Source: a virus. Taken from it: DNA of 45,038 nucleotides. Where the stretch lies: positions 1 to 45,038 of IMG/VR virus record IMGVR_UViG_3300032285_004213, one strand, 5' to 3'. A program made the position numbers and the translations under genes. A model generated the notes under the pieces. It was not told the DNA's origin. It was given only the letters and a program-made list of their open reading frames with translations, and did not search any database. Shown here piece after piece: positions 18,153 through 26,710 of the stretch (position 1 is the first letter of the stretch; every line of letters begins with the position of its first letter).

Positions 18153-18176
18153 CTAGAAAGCTATGTAGTTTTCTAG
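18153..18176. promoter_or_regulatory. Palindrome upstream of the ribonucleotide reductase gene
   Basis: CTAGAAA-G-CTA-TG-TAG-T-TTTCTAG forms an 11-pair inverted repeat with one G-T mismatch and a 2-base centre. It is preceded by GGGTTTTGACC. It lies 44 bases before the reductase ATG in the only non-coding gap of this block. It could be an operator for a dimeric regulator or an mRNA hairpin. It lacks a following T-run, so it is not a standard terminator. Confidence 0.4.
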
Positions 18177-18219
18177 GATAAATTTTTATTTTTTAAACTT
18201 TAATAAACAACAATTAAAA

Positions 18220-20070
18220 ATGGACATTACACAACAAATTTTGTCTGAAATCACAGTCTATAACAAGTATGCAAAGTATTTACCAGATGTAAAAAGACGA
18301 GAAACTTGGAATGAGATAGTTACCAGAAACAAAGAAATGCATTTACAAAAGTTCCCGCAATTAACAGATGAAATTGAAAGTGTATATAAATTAGTTTATG
18401 ATAAAAAAATTCTACCGTCAATGCGTTCCATGCAATTTGCAGGAAAGCCCATTGCTATTAACAATGCTCGTATATTTAACTGCTCTTTTGCTCCTGTTGA
18501 TGATTGGAGAGTATTCTCAGAAGTAATGTTTTTACTTTTAGGCGGTTGCGGGGTAGGATATTCAGTACAAAAACATCATGTGGAACAACTTCCTGAAATA
18601 GTTAAACCTACTAAAGAAAAAAGATATCTTATTGGAGACTCTATTGAAGGTTGGGCAGACGCAATAAAACTACTAATGAAATCTTATTTAGTAGGAGGTC
18701 CAAGACCTAAATTTGATTTTAGAGATATTAGACCGAAGGGATCTATGCTTATTACAGCAGGTGGAAAAGCTCCTGGTCCTGAACCTCTAAAAGAATGTCT
18801 ATTTCAAATTCAAAAAATATTAGATCGTAAAGAAACAGGAGATAAGTTAACTCCTATTGAATGTCATGATATGATCTGTTATATTGCCGATGCAGTATTA
18901 TCAGGAGGTATTCGTCGTGCAGCTCTAATTAGTTTATTTTCTTTCGATGATGAAGAAATGTTAACTTGTAAATTTGGCGCTTGGTGGGAAAATAATCCAC
19001 AAAGAGGTAGAGCAAATAATTCTGCAACTATTCTTCGTGATCGTATTCAAAAAGAAGAGTTTATGGACTTGTGGAAAAAAATTGAATTATCTAACGCAGG
19101 TGAACCAGGATTTTTCTTTACTAATGATAAAGATTGGGGAACTAATCCATGCGCTGAAATTGCATTAAGACCTTTCCAATTCTGTAATCTTTGTGAAGTT
19201 AATGTATCTAATCTTGAATCTCAAGAAGATTTAAATGAAAGAGTTAAAGGTGCAGCATTTATCGGAACTCTTCAAGCTTCATATACTGATTTTCACTATC
19301 TTCGTGAAATATGGAAAAAGACAACTGAAAAAGATGCACTAATTGGTGTTGGTATGACAGGTATTGCTTCTGGGGCTGTATTAAAATTAAGTATGAAAGA
19401 AGCGGCAGGAATTGTAAAAGAAGAAAATGAAAGAGTAGCTAAAATTCTTGGAATACATAAAGCTGCTAGATGCACAACAGTAAAACCTTCAGGAACTACT
19501 TCATGCGTTCTTGGAACTTCATCTGGAGTTCATGCTTGGCACGATGACTATTATTTCAGAAGAATTAGACTTGGTAAGAACGAATCTTTATATACTCACT
19601 TGTTAATCAATCATCCAGAGTTAATAGAAGATGAATACTTTAAACCTCAATCTCAAGCAGTAGTTACAATTCCACAAAAAGCACCAGAAGGAGCAATTAC
19701 AAGATCTGAATCTGCAATGGATCTATTACATAGAGTAGAAAAAATGCATAAAGAATGGATTAAACCTGGACATAGAACAGGACGTAATACGCACAATGTA
19801 TCTGTAACAATTTCTCTTAAAACAGAAGAGTGGCCTGAGGTTGGTGAATGGGCATGGAATAATAGAAATAATTATACCGCTCTATCTTGTCTACCTTACG
19901 ATAACGGATCTTATGTTCAAGCTCCTTTTGAAACAATAACTAAAGAACAATTCGATAATTTTATTTCAACTTTACACGAAGTAGATCTTTCTAAAGTAAT
20001 CGAATTTGAAGATTATACTGATCAAAAAGGAGAATTAGCCTGCGCAGGAGGTGCATGTGAAATTGTCTAA
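18220..20070 (+). CDS. nrdJ: Class II (B12-dependent) ribonucleotide reductase
   Basis: The product has 616 residues. It contains NARIFNCSFAPV, with the first redox Cys, and GGCGVGYSVQ. The finger loop NPCAEIALRPFQFCNLCEVN carries the thiyl-radical Cys and catalytic Glu. TVKPSGTTSCVLGTSSGVHAW is the conserved late motif. The C-terminal tail CAGGACEIV holds the Cys pair that shuttles electrons from thioredoxin. This makes deoxynucleoside triphosphates from ribonucleotides using adenosylcobalamin, independent of oxygen and of a small subunit. It is shorter than the Lactobacillus monomeric enzyme (739 residues). A thioredoxin is encoded at 35982. No cobalamin riboswitch was seen upstream. Confidence 0.88.
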   Translation: MDITQQILSEITVYNKYAKYLPDVKRRETWNEIVTRNKEMHLQKFPQLTDEIESVYKLVYDKKILPSMRSMQFAGKPIAINNARIFNCSFAPVDDWRVFSEVMFLLLGGCGVGYSVQKHHVEQLPEIVKPTKEKRYLIGDSIEGWADAIKLLMKSYLVGGPRPKFDFRDIRPKGSMLITAGGKAPGPEPLKECLFQIQKILDRKETGDKLTPIECHDMICYIADAVLSGGIRRAALISLFSFDDEEMLTCKFGAWWENNPQRGRANNSATILRDRIQKEEFMDLWKKIELSNAGEPGFFFTNDKDWGTNPCAEIALRPFQFCNLCEVNVSNLESQEDLNERVKGAAFIGTLQASYTDFHYLREIWKKTTEKDALIGVGMTGIASGAVLKLSMKEAAGIVKEENERVAKILGIHKAARCTTVKPSGTTSCVLGTSSGVHAWHDDYYFRRIRLGKNESLYTHLLINHPELIEDEYFKPQSQAVVTIPQKAPEGAITRSESAMDLLHRVEKMHKEWIKPGHRTGRNTHNVSVTISLKTEEWPEVGEWAWNNRNNYTALSCLPYDNGSYVQAPFETITKEQFDNFISTLHEVDLSKVIEFEDYTDQKGELACAGGACEIV

Positions 20071-20242
20071 TAACGATTTTATAGAAAATGAACACTATTA
20101 TTTAGAAAATGGGAGAGTGGTTTTTACCGCTCTCTTTCATTTAGATAGAGGAGAGTGTTGTGGAAATAAATGCAGACATTGCCCATATGATCCAGAGTGG
20201 ACTAAGGGAACTACAAAAATAAAAGATAAAGAATCAGATTAA
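20057..20242 (+). CDS. Small Cys-rich protein, DUF5522-like
   Basis: The motif run ENEHYYLENGRVVFTALFHL, then RGECCGNKCRHCPYDP, is that of the DUF5522 family of small bacterial proteins with a CCGxxCRHCPY cluster, likely a metal site. The frame is open further upstream, but I place the start at GTG 20057 because AGGAGG (20046-20051) lies 5 bases before it, giving about 61 residues. It overlaps the reductase end by 14 bases and is therefore co-translated with it. The function of the family is unknown. A redox or metal role next to the reductase is a guess from position. Confidence 0.7.
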   Translation: MKLSNNDFIENEHYYLENGRVVFTALFHLDRGECCGNKCRHCPYDPEWTKGTTKIKDKESD

Positions 20243-20247
20243 TAATG

Positions 20248-20255
20248 TATATTTG
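20248..20255 (+). promoter_or_regulatory. Putative promoter box TATATTTG
   Basis: TATATTTG matches the Bacteroidetes -7 consensus TAnnTTTG exactly and lies 19 bases before the ATG at 20275. Confidence 0.4.
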
Positions 20256-20274
20256 ATTTATATAAAATAAAGTT

Positions 20275-20505
20275 ATGATATTAACAATTAGTGAAGGAAT
20301 AGTATATTTAGTGGTCACTTTAATTTTAATGGGAATTCAAGTTTGGCAGGTAAGAAAATTTCATTTACAAAATAAAGAATTAGATCTTATTTGGGAACAA
20401 ATAGGAATACTTGCTATGACTACTAGTATTAATATTGAAAAACTTCAAAAATCAATAGATGAAAAAGAATCAAAAAGTAAATCAAGAGTTAAACCAAAAA
20501 TCTAA
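20275..20505 (+). CDS. Small membrane-anchored protein
   Basis: The product has 76 residues, with one N-terminal membrane segment (EGIVYLVVTLILMGIQVW) and a charged cytoplasmic helix that ends Lys-rich (SKSKSRVKPKI). The family is not recognised. Its 3' end overlaps the next gene by 47 bases. Confidence 0.5.
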   Translation: MILTISEGIVYLVVTLILMGIQVWQVRKFHLQNKELDLIWEQIGILAMTTSINIEKLQKSIDEKESKSKSRVKPKI

Positions 20506-20659
20506 AGGTCTTGGAGATACTATTGCTAAAGTAACTAACTTTTTTGGCATAGATATTTTAGCAGATAAGATAGCAAAATTATTTGGTAAACAAGACTGCG
20601 GTTGTACTAGAAGAAAAGATAAGTTAAATAAACTTATTCCGTATAAAAAAAATAAATAG
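20459..20659 (+). CDS. Small basic protein with CGC motif
   Basis: The product has 66 residues. It has an amphipathic middle (GLGDTIAKVTNFFGIDILAD, then KIAKLFGK) and a C-terminal DCGCTRRKDKLNKLIPYK. The C-G-C-x-R-R-K-x-x-L-N-K pattern looks conserved-type, but I cannot name a family. The start used overlaps the previous gene by 47 bases. No internal ATG gives a better start. Confidence 0.5.
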   Translation: MKKNQKVNQELNQKSKGLGDTIAKVTNFFGIDILADKIAKLFGKQDCGCTRRKDKLNKLIPYKKNK

Positions 20660-20661
20660 TT

Positions 20662-21681
20662 ATGAAATTAGAAAAATTTGAAAAGCTTAAAGTAAAATTA
20701 GAAATCCTTAAGCTTGAAAAAAACTTTTTTGCTCTTAATAAAGTACTATATTACTTTTCATTTTTAGGTAATATATTTCTTATTTATTTCGGATACTTTT
20801 TTATAAAGTCTATAACAGACACACTTCCAGATCTATTTCCGTATCAGAATACGTTTTTAACAGTTTTTATTGCATTATTTTTAACTGGTTATGAATTAAC
20901 AAAAAGATTTGTTATAGAACAATTTTCTATATCTGTCTTACAATTGAAAAAAATAAACACTGGTTTGGTAATAGGTTTTATAGTTTCTTTGTTATTAATC
21001 TCAGGATCTTTTTACCTTTCTATAAATGGAGCACACAGGTTAGTAGATAGTACTGAAGAAATAGTATCAACTTTAGATAGTAGTATCGCTAATAAACAAG
21101 ATTCAATAAGTAAGTACTATGATAAAGAAATTCTATATTATAGATCACAACCAGCGAAAACGAGAGAGGATAGAAGATATAGAGATTCTACAGTTGCATC
21201 ATTAGAATCTATAAAAGAAACTAAATTAAATAAAATAGAAGTTAAAACAGAGACTGGCTCTAAATTAACTATAGATAAAAATAAAGAGAACGATGTAGCT
21301 TTTATATTCATGACTATTTTCTTAGAGTTTATTATAGTGTTAGGTGTCGCATTCAATTCATTTTATTTAATCGGAACTTATCAAGAAACTAAAACTTTAT
21401 TAGCTACTCCAAAATATAAACAAATACAATTAAATTTACAATTACTTAAATTATACTTTCAAGCAGGAAAAAAGAATCCTGGAGATCTTACTTTATCTGC
21501 AAGTAAATTTATGTCTATAGTAAAAAATCAAAAAATAAACTGTACTCAATCTGAAGCTCGCAGTTTTATAACTTTATGTTTAGAGTTAGACATTATCAAA
21601 GACACTAAAAATAGAAGAAAAGAATATCAAGTAACTTATGAAGAGGCTAAGAAGTTGATTCTCAAGGAAGAATTGCTATAA
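20662..21681 (+). CDS. Polytopic membrane protein with coiled coil and C-terminal winged-helix-like region
   Basis: The product has 339 residues. Membrane segments are visible near 28-48 (LYYFSFLGNIFLIYFGYFFI), 63-79 (TFLTVFIALFLTGYEL), 100-122 (LVIGFIVSLLLISGSFYL) and 210-235 (VAFIFMTIFLEFIIVLGVAF). A charged helix (ISKYYDKEILYYRSQPAKTR) lies between the third and fourth. The last 70 residues (LSASKFMSIVKNQKINCTQS, EARSFITLCLELDIIKD) resemble a winged-helix fold ending in a strand. The family is unknown. A membrane-tethered DNA- or partner-binding role is possible. It begins 2 bases after the preceding small gene. Confidence 0.5.
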   Translation: MKLEKFEKLKVKLEILKLEKNFFALNKVLYYFSFLGNIFLIYFGYFFIKSITDTLPDLFPYQNTFLTVFIALFLTGYELTKRFVIEQFSISVLQLKKINTGLVIGFIVSLLLISGSFYLSINGAHRLVDSTEEIVSTLDSSIANKQDSISKYYDKEILYYRSQPAKTREDRRYRDSTVASLESIKETKLNKIEVKTETGSKLTIDKNKENDVAFIFMTIFLEFIIVLGVAFNSFYLIGTYQETKTLLATPKYKQIQLNLQLLKLYFQAGKKNPGDLTLSASKFMSIVKNQKINCTQSEARSFITLCLELDIIKDTKNRRKEYQVTYEEAKKLILKEELL

Positions 21682-21712
21682 GGATTTATTTTTTTAATTA
21701 AGCATCTTTTTA

Positions 21713-21720
21713 TATATTTG
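21713..21720 (+). promoter_or_regulatory. Putative promoter box TATATTTG
   Basis: TATATTTG lies only 4 bases before the ATG of the DNA polymerase gene. If it is a -7 element, transcription would start at or inside the start codon, giving a near-leaderless message, or it may serve another function. Confidence 0.35.
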
Positions 21721-21724
21721 ATTT

Positions 21725-24028
21725 ATGAATAAAAGTTATGTAACTGTGGACTCAATAGACAAATTAAAAAGTCTAATTGAACACATTAAAGCGAATGACG
21801 TAATAGCATTTGATACAGAGACAAATAGTCTTAATCCTCGTAAAGGTAAAATCATAGGTTTCTCTGTCTCAGGTGAAGAAGGAAAAGGATACTATATGCC
21901 AACTATGATATTCAAAGATAATGAGCTTCAAGATGCAATGATTGAAGATAAACTCGCTCATGATCTGGCAAAGAAAACAATATCATTACTTATTGGGAAA
22001 AAATTAATTATGCATAACGCATCTTTTGATACAAGATTCGTTAAGTGTTTTTATGGTGTTGATCTACTTCCTAGTCTTTATGCAGATACACTTTTATTAG
22101 TGCATACAGTAAAAGAAGAGGGCGCAGGTTATATGGCAGGTTCTCCATTCGGCCTCAAAGATATAGCTAAAATGATTCAGACACATATTGGTTTAGATGT
22201 TGAAAAAGCTGCTAATGAAGAACAAATAGCTCTTAAGACTTCTATTAAAGAAAATGGTGGATCAATTACAAGAGAGAGTTACGAAATATGGAAAGCAGAT
22301 CTAGCGCTACTTTCAGAATATGCTGCTGCAGATACAGATTTAACTTTAAGAGTTTATAATCATTTTATTAAGCAGCTTTATGCAGAAGGTCTAGAAAAGT
22401 TTTTCTTTGAAGATGAAGTTATGCCTTTATATAAAGAAGTAACTATTCCTATGGAACAAGTAGGAGTTAAACTTGATCTTCCGTTAATTAATAAAGCAAA
22501 GACAGATATAGAAGTTCATTTAAAAGAATATTCTGATCTTGTGATGAAAGAATTATTGCAAAGCTCTGATGTAAAAGCCTGGGTTGTTTATAAAGCGCAA
22601 GATGCATATCCAGCAAATAATAAAGGAACATTCGCTCAGGAGTTATGTAAAGAATTTGATCTACCTTTAGAAAGATCAGAAAAAACACAAAAATTTAATA
22701 TAAATAAATCTGCACTAACAAGACTTCCTGAATCGGAAATAAAACACTTTTTGATACATGGAGATCCTGCAGTACTAGATAAAGATTTGTGTATTAAGAT
22801 TAGTCTTCGATTATGGAAAGAAGATAATGATGGAGCATTTTTTAACATACAATCTAAAGATCAAATGGGTGAAATTGCTTTTGGAGTTCTTGGTATTAAA
22901 CCAATGTCAAAGACTGCAAAAGGCAAACCTCAATTTGATGATGATATGGTCCAATCAATAGCAGAGAAATATAGTTGGGCAAAAAACCTTAGAATATATA
23001 ATAGACTACTTAAAATTAGATCTACTTATATAGAAAGATTTTTAACAGCTCAAGAAGATGGTAGATACTATTTCTATTATAAACAACATGGTACAGTATC
23101 TGGTAGATACGGTTCTGATGCTCAACAATTACCTAGACCTAAAGAGGAAGGAGACGATGATCCAATAGTTATTGAATATAATAATTTGATCCGAGCATTT
23201 TTTATTCCAGATGAACATAATATTTTTATTGATTGTGACTATGAATCTCTTGAGCCACATACTTTTGCTCACGTATCTGGTGATGAAGGCTTAAAAGATA
23301 TTTTTAGAAATGGTTGGGATTTTTATTCTACTATTGCAATAAAAACAGAAAAGCTAAATCAATATTCACCAGATAAAAAAGCACCTAACTATCTACGTAA
23401 ATTAGATCCTAAATTAAGAAATAAAGCTAAAGCTTATTCATTAGGTATTCCTTATGGAATGGGTGCTTATGCTCTAGGTATGAATTTAGGTATTGCTACT
23501 AAAGAAGCAAAGAAACTTGTTGAAGGTTATTTAAACGGATTTCCTCAACTTAAAGAGTGGATGGACTCTTCTAAAGCTCAAGCAAAAGCTGTAGGATTTG
23601 TTAAAACTCAAGTTGGACGCGTAAGACACTTGCCTAAAGTAAAAGCAATTTATGATAAAATTGGAGACGATTTACTTGATTGGAATATAAAGAAAGAAAT
23701 GGAATACCAATATGGTGTAGATAAAGTAAAAAGTCTTTCAAGAGATTACATAAATGGATTAAACAATAGTTGTAATGTTCAGATACAAGGTCTTGCTGCG
23801 TCTATTGTAAACCGTGCAGCATTAGCTATCAATAGAAAGTTTAGGGAACTAAATATACGAGGCTGGGTATGTGCCCAGATCCATGACCAGTTAGTTATTG
23901 AAGTAGATCATGATATCGCAGAAGATGCGGCCAAGATCGTCCAGGATTGCATGGAGAATACTACTAAACTTAGCATTGCTTTAAAAGCACCGCCATCCCT
24001 AGCTAAAAACCTTCGTGATGGTCACTAA
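21725..24028 (+). CDS. DNA polymerase I family (family A) with 3'-5' exonuclease
   Basis: The product has 767 residues. The exonuclease domain has VIAFDTETNSL (Exo I), LIMHNASFDTRF (Exo II) and LSEYAAADTDLTLRVYN (Exo III). The polymerase domain has motif A IDCDYESLEPHTFAHVSGD (D505, with the steric-gate Glu at E510), motif B RNKAKAYSLGIPYG with the R-x3-K spacing, and motif C AQIHDQLVIEVD (D721). The Glu that usually follows the motif C Asp is Gln (Q722). The motif B Phe position is Leu. It is the main replicative polymerase by size and completeness. Another, reduced family A-like protein lies at 11695. Confidence 0.92.
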   Translation: MNKSYVTVDSIDKLKSLIEHIKANDVIAFDTETNSLNPRKGKIIGFSVSGEEGKGYYMPTMIFKDNELQDAMIEDKLAHDLAKKTISLLIGKKLIMHNASFDTRFVKCFYGVDLLPSLYADTLLLVHTVKEEGAGYMAGSPFGLKDIAKMIQTHIGLDVEKAANEEQIALKTSIKENGGSITRESYEIWKADLALLSEYAAADTDLTLRVYNHFIKQLYAEGLEKFFFEDEVMPLYKEVTIPMEQVGVKLDLPLINKAKTDIEVHLKEYSDLVMKELLQSSDVKAWVVYKAQDAYPANNKGTFAQELCKEFDLPLERSEKTQKFNINKSALTRLPESEIKHFLIHGDPAVLDKDLCIKISLRLWKEDNDGAFFNIQSKDQMGEIAFGVLGIKPMSKTAKGKPQFDDDMVQSIAEKYSWAKNLRIYNRLLKIRSTYIERFLTAQEDGRYYFYYKQHGTVSGRYGSDAQQLPRPKEEGDDDPIVIEYNNLIRAFFIPDEHNIFIDCDYESLEPHTFAHVSGDEGLKDIFRNGWDFYSTIAIKTEKLNQYSPDKKAPNYLRKLDPKLRNKAKAYSLGIPYGMGAYALGMNLGIATKEAKKLVEGYLNGFPQLKEWMDSSKAQAKAVGFVKTQVGRVRHLPKVKAIYDKIGDDLLDWNIKKEMEYQYGVDKVKSLSRDYINGLNNSCNVQIQGLAASIVNRAALAINRKFRELNIRGWVCAQIHDQLVIEVDHDIAEDAAKIVQDCMENTTKLSIALKAPPSLAKNLRDGH

Positions 24029-24061
24029 AAAGAAAAATTGTTTATCTCTACAAAAATTATA

Positions 24062-24069
24062 TATATTTA
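24062..24069 (+). promoter_or_regulatory. Putative promoter box TATATTTA for the chaperone block
   Basis: TATATTTA lies 82 bases before the small heat shock gene. This gives a leader of about 75 bases, the longest in the window, which contains one arm of an inverted repeat and GGAAGGGAAC near the start codon. Confidence 0.4.
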
Positions 24070-24082
24070 TAATAAAAGGTAC

Positions 24083-24092
24083 GGTAGGCCTT
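24083..24092. repeat. Left arm of inverted repeat flanking the small heat shock gene
   Basis: GGTAGGCCTT here is the exact reverse complement of AAGGCCTACC at 24566-24575, on the other side of the heat shock gene. It lies in the untranslated leader. Confidence 0.55.
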
Positions 24093-24151
24093 TAGTTACG
24101 AAATAAACATTTATAAACCGTTCACCGGAAGGGAACACAAAACAAAAAAAC

Positions 24152-24562
24152 ATGGGAACATTAAGACCATTAGAGCTCGATCCATTTGACTTGCTCTGGA
24201 AAGACCTCTTCGAAACAGCACCACACTTCTCTGCTATTACGCAGAAAATATCACATCCAGTAGACATTTACGAAACAGAAGACGGCATTAAATTTGAAAT
24301 TGCTGCAGTAGGCTTAGACAAAGAAGATATCGACATCTTAGTCGATGGAGATCAGCTTCGTATCAAATACGAAAAAGTAAAGCCAGTAAATCAAGAATCT
24401 GTTATTTATCGCGGAATTAAAAGATCAGGGTTTGATCTAAGTTGGAAAATTTCAGTTAAATTTGAACTTTCTAAATTAGAAGCAAAACTTGATAAAGGAC
24501 TTTTAATTTTAGACATTCCTTATGCGGAATCTAAAAAACCAAAACAAATAGAAATTAAATAA
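24152..24562 (+). CDS. Small heat shock protein (Hsp20/alpha-crystallin)
   Basis: The product has 136 residues. The alpha-crystallin domain runs from about 40 to 130 (HPVDIYETEDGIKFEIAAVG, LDKEDIDILVDGDQLRIKYE, SWKISVKFELSKLEAKLDKG), with the A-x-L-x-x-G-L-L-x-L-type close as KLDKGLLILDIP. The N-terminus is short. It lacks the classical C-terminal I-x-I/V anchor but ends QIEIK, which can serve as one. It holds unfolded proteins in an ATP-independent way. Small heat shock proteins are known from T4-like marine phages. It heads a chaperone block with GroES and GroEL. Confidence 0.85.
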   Translation: MGTLRPLELDPFDLLWKDLFETAPHFSAITQKISHPVDIYETEDGIKFEIAAVGLDKEDIDILVDGDQLRIKYEKVKPVNQESVIYRGIKRSGFDLSWKISVKFELSKLEAKLDKGLLILDIPYAESKKPKQIEIK

Positions 24563-24565
24563 AGT

Positions 24566-24575
24566 AAGGCCTACC
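24566..24575. repeat. Right arm of inverted repeat flanking the small heat shock gene
   Basis: AAGGCCTACC is the exact reverse complement of 24083-24092. It lies just after the heat shock stop and is followed by a partial repeat of CTAC. Confidence 0.55.
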
Positions 24576-24585
24576 TACCTAAGTT

Positions 24586-24774
24586 ATGTTTTCAATCTGC
24601 AAAAATTTTATTAAAGTAAATGATGACTTGTTCCTAGTCAAGCGAGTTCTATTTGAAGATCGAATAAAAGATCTTGAAGGAATTAAGCAGTGGCTTGGAG
24701 TAGACGCAGTCTATAAAAAAGATAACCTACTCTATTTTTGTATTAAAATAGATGAATTAGAAATTGTAAATTAA
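24586..24774 (+). CDS. Small hypothetical protein before groES
   Basis: The product has 62 residues (MFSICKNFIKVNDDLFLVKR at the start and LYFCIKIDELEIVN at the end). It is soluble and likely alpha/beta, with two Cys. No family is recognised. It lies 6 bases before groES and is probably on the same message as the chaperones. Confidence 0.5.
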   Translation: MFSICKNFIKVNDDLFLVKRVLFEDRIKDLEGIKQWLGVDAVYKKDNLLYFCIKIDELEIVN

Positions 24775-24780
24775 CAATAT

Positions 24781-25071
24781 ATGAATAAAATAACCCCACT
24801 AAATGGTTTCATTTTGTTGAAACCCGTAGAAACACAAGAAGAGACATTCGGTAATATCATTATTCCTGATCTAGGCAAAGAAAGACCTGAAATGGGAGAA
24901 GTAGTAGCAACATCAGACATCTACAATTATAACACTGATAAATTTGTAGTATCTACTTTAGAAGTAGGCGAGATTGCACTAATCCCTAAAATGGGATCTC
25001 AAAGAATTGTTCTTGATGGACAAGACTATTTCATTTGTAAAGAATCAGATATTTTAGGAGTTATTGAATAA
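24781..25071 (+). CDS. groS: Co-chaperonin GroES
   Basis: The product has 96 residues, the standard GroES length. It begins ITPLNGFILLKPVE, has the mobile loop ETFGNIIIPD that contacts GroEL, then RPEMGEVVATSD, and ends KESDILGVIE. It forms the heptameric lid of the folding chamber. It lies 14 bases before groEL, as in bacterial operons. The acidic, hydrophobic mobile loop is not unusual. Host origin versus phage lineage cannot be judged by eye. Confidence 0.9.
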   Translation: MNKITPLNGFILLKPVETQEETFGNIIIPDLGKERPEMGEVVATSDIYNYNTDKFVVSTLEVGEIALIPKMGSQRIVLDGQDYFICKESDILGVIE

Positions 25072-25085
25072 AAAAATTAAATAAT

Positions 25086-26702
25086 ATGAGTACAACAAAA
25101 AATGTTTTTGGAACAGAACTTAAAGAAAAGTTATTGTCCGGTATAGAAAAATTAAATGCATCAGTATCATCAACACTAGGTCCAGGAGGGCGTACTGTTT
25201 TGATTCGTGAACAATCTGGCGAAGTTAAAGTTACAAAAGACGGTGTAACAGTTGCAAAAGCTTTTCATAAACTAGAAGATGATATTGAAGATCTTGGTGC
25301 ACAACTTGTAAAGCAAGTAAGTGTAAAATCTGCAAATGAAGCAGGTGATGGTACAACTACATCAACATTAATTGCAACTGAAATTGTAAAAGCCGGATTA
25401 AAAGAAATTCGCCAAGGTTATAATGCTGTTGAGATTAAAAATGAAATTGATAAAATTGTTTTAGAAGTAATTCAAGAAATTAAAGACAAAGCAACTGAAA
25501 TTTCTTCTGAAGAACAAATTAAACAAGTCGCAACTATTTCAGGTAATAATGATCCAGAAGTCGGTAATTTAATTGCTACTGCAATTGAAAAAGTTGGACG
25601 TGAAGGAGTTGTAACTATTGAAGAATCTAAGACTGGTGAAACCTCTCTTGAAGTTGTTGAAGGTATGCAATTTGATCGTGGATATAAATCTCCATACTTT
25701 GTTACTAATAATACAACAATGCAAGCAGGACTTGAAAATCCTTATATCTTATTGTATGATGGACGTATTACAACTGCACAAGAATTACTTCAAGTACTTA
25801 CAAAAGCAAATTCAGAAAATAGATCTCTATTAATTGTTGCAGAAGATATTGGAGACGAAGCACTAGCTACACTTATTGTAAATAAAATGCGTGGTATTAT
25901 TCAAGTATGCGCAGTAAAAGCACCTGATTTTGGTGAAAGAAAAACTTTGATCTTAGAAGATATTGCTATCTTAACTGGAGGACAAGTAATTTCTAAAGAT
26001 AAAGGGCATAAGCTTGATAAATTAACTCCTGCGCAACTTACAGATTTTTTAGGCACTGCTAGAATGTCAACTATTACTAAAGAAGAAACTACTATTGTAG
26101 ATGGTAAAGGGGATGAAGCTAAAATTGAAGCTAGAGCAATTGAGATCAAAGATCAAATTGAAAAAGCTACTTCATTTTATGAGAAAGAAAAACTACAAGA
26201 AAGACTTGGTAAGTTGATTGGCGGTGTTGCAATTATTTCTGTAGGTGGTAATTCTGATATTGAAATTAAAGAAAAGAAAGATAGAGTTGAAGATGCATTA
26301 TTTGCGACTAAAGCAGCACTTGAAGACGGAGTAGTTCCTGGAGGTGGTACTGCATTATATCAATCATCTCTTAATCATAGAGCAGAAACTAGTGTTAATG
26401 TATCAATTGCAAGATCAATTCTAGTAGACGCACTTCAAGCTCCATTTAAGAAAATTCTTGATAATGCAGGAGTAAAAGAATGGTGGACAAAAATTCCTGG
26501 TGAAGGTCAAGTTTATGATGCAAAAAATCATAAAATAGTAGATGCATTTGAAGCAGGTATTATTGATCCAGCAAAAGTGGTTATTACTGCACTAAAAAAC
26601 GCAGCTTCAGTAGCAGGAACAATCCTAACAACTGAAAGTGTTATTTTTGAAAAATTAGGTAAAGATGAGAAACCAGCAGACCCAATGATGGGTATGATGT
26701 AA
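25086..26702 (+). CDS. groL: Chaperonin GroEL
   Basis: The product has 538 residues, close to the bacterial 540-550. Visible signatures are [42 protein letters not shown] (nucleotide-binding and catalytic Asp region), [22 protein letters not shown], and [15 protein letters not shown] near 410. The end has a short DPMMGMM tail in place of the usual GGM repeats. It forms the double-ring folding chamber that works with GroES. A complete, apparently intact chaperonin pair in a phage is uncommon. It may fold the phage's own large virion proteins. A strong terminator follows. Confidence 0.95.
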   Translation: MSTTKNVFGTELKEKLLSGIEKLNASVSSTLGPGGRTVLIREQSGEVKVTKDGVTVAKAFHKLEDDIEDLGAQLVKQVSVKSANEAGDGTTTSTLIATEIVKAGLKEIRQGYNAVEIKNEIDKIVLEVIQEIKDKATEISSEEQIKQVATISGNNDPEVGNLIATAIEKVGREGVVTIEESKTGETSLEVVEGMQFDRGYKSPYFVTNNTTMQAGLENPYILLYDGRITTAQELLQVLTKANSENRSLLIVAEDIGDEALATLIVNKMRGIIQVCAVKAPDFGERKTLILEDIAILTGGQVISKDKGHKLDKLTPAQLTDFLGTARMSTITKEETTIVDGKGDEAKIEARAIEIKDQIEKATSFYEKEKLQERLGKLIGGVAIISVGGNSDIEIKEKKDRVEDALFATKAALEDGVVPGGGTALYQSSLNHRAETSVNVSIARSILVDALQAPFKKILDNAGVKEWWTKIPGEGQVYDAKNHKIVDAFEAGIIDPAKVVITALKNAASVAGTILTTESVIFEKLGKDEKPADPMMGMM

Positions 26703-26710
26703 AAAATAAA

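Noticed and set aside
18111-18219. Cobalamin riboswitch before the B12-dependent reductase
   Set aside because: No B12-box-like sequence (GCCACTG) or large conserved fold is visible in the 109-base gap.
18974-19168. 64-residue plus-strand frame within the reductase gene
   Set aside because: It is fully nested in another frame of a clear nrdJ gene, with no supporting site.
25618-25833. 71-residue plus-strand frame inside groEL
   Set aside because: It lies wholly within the intact groEL gene in another frame and has no sign of function.
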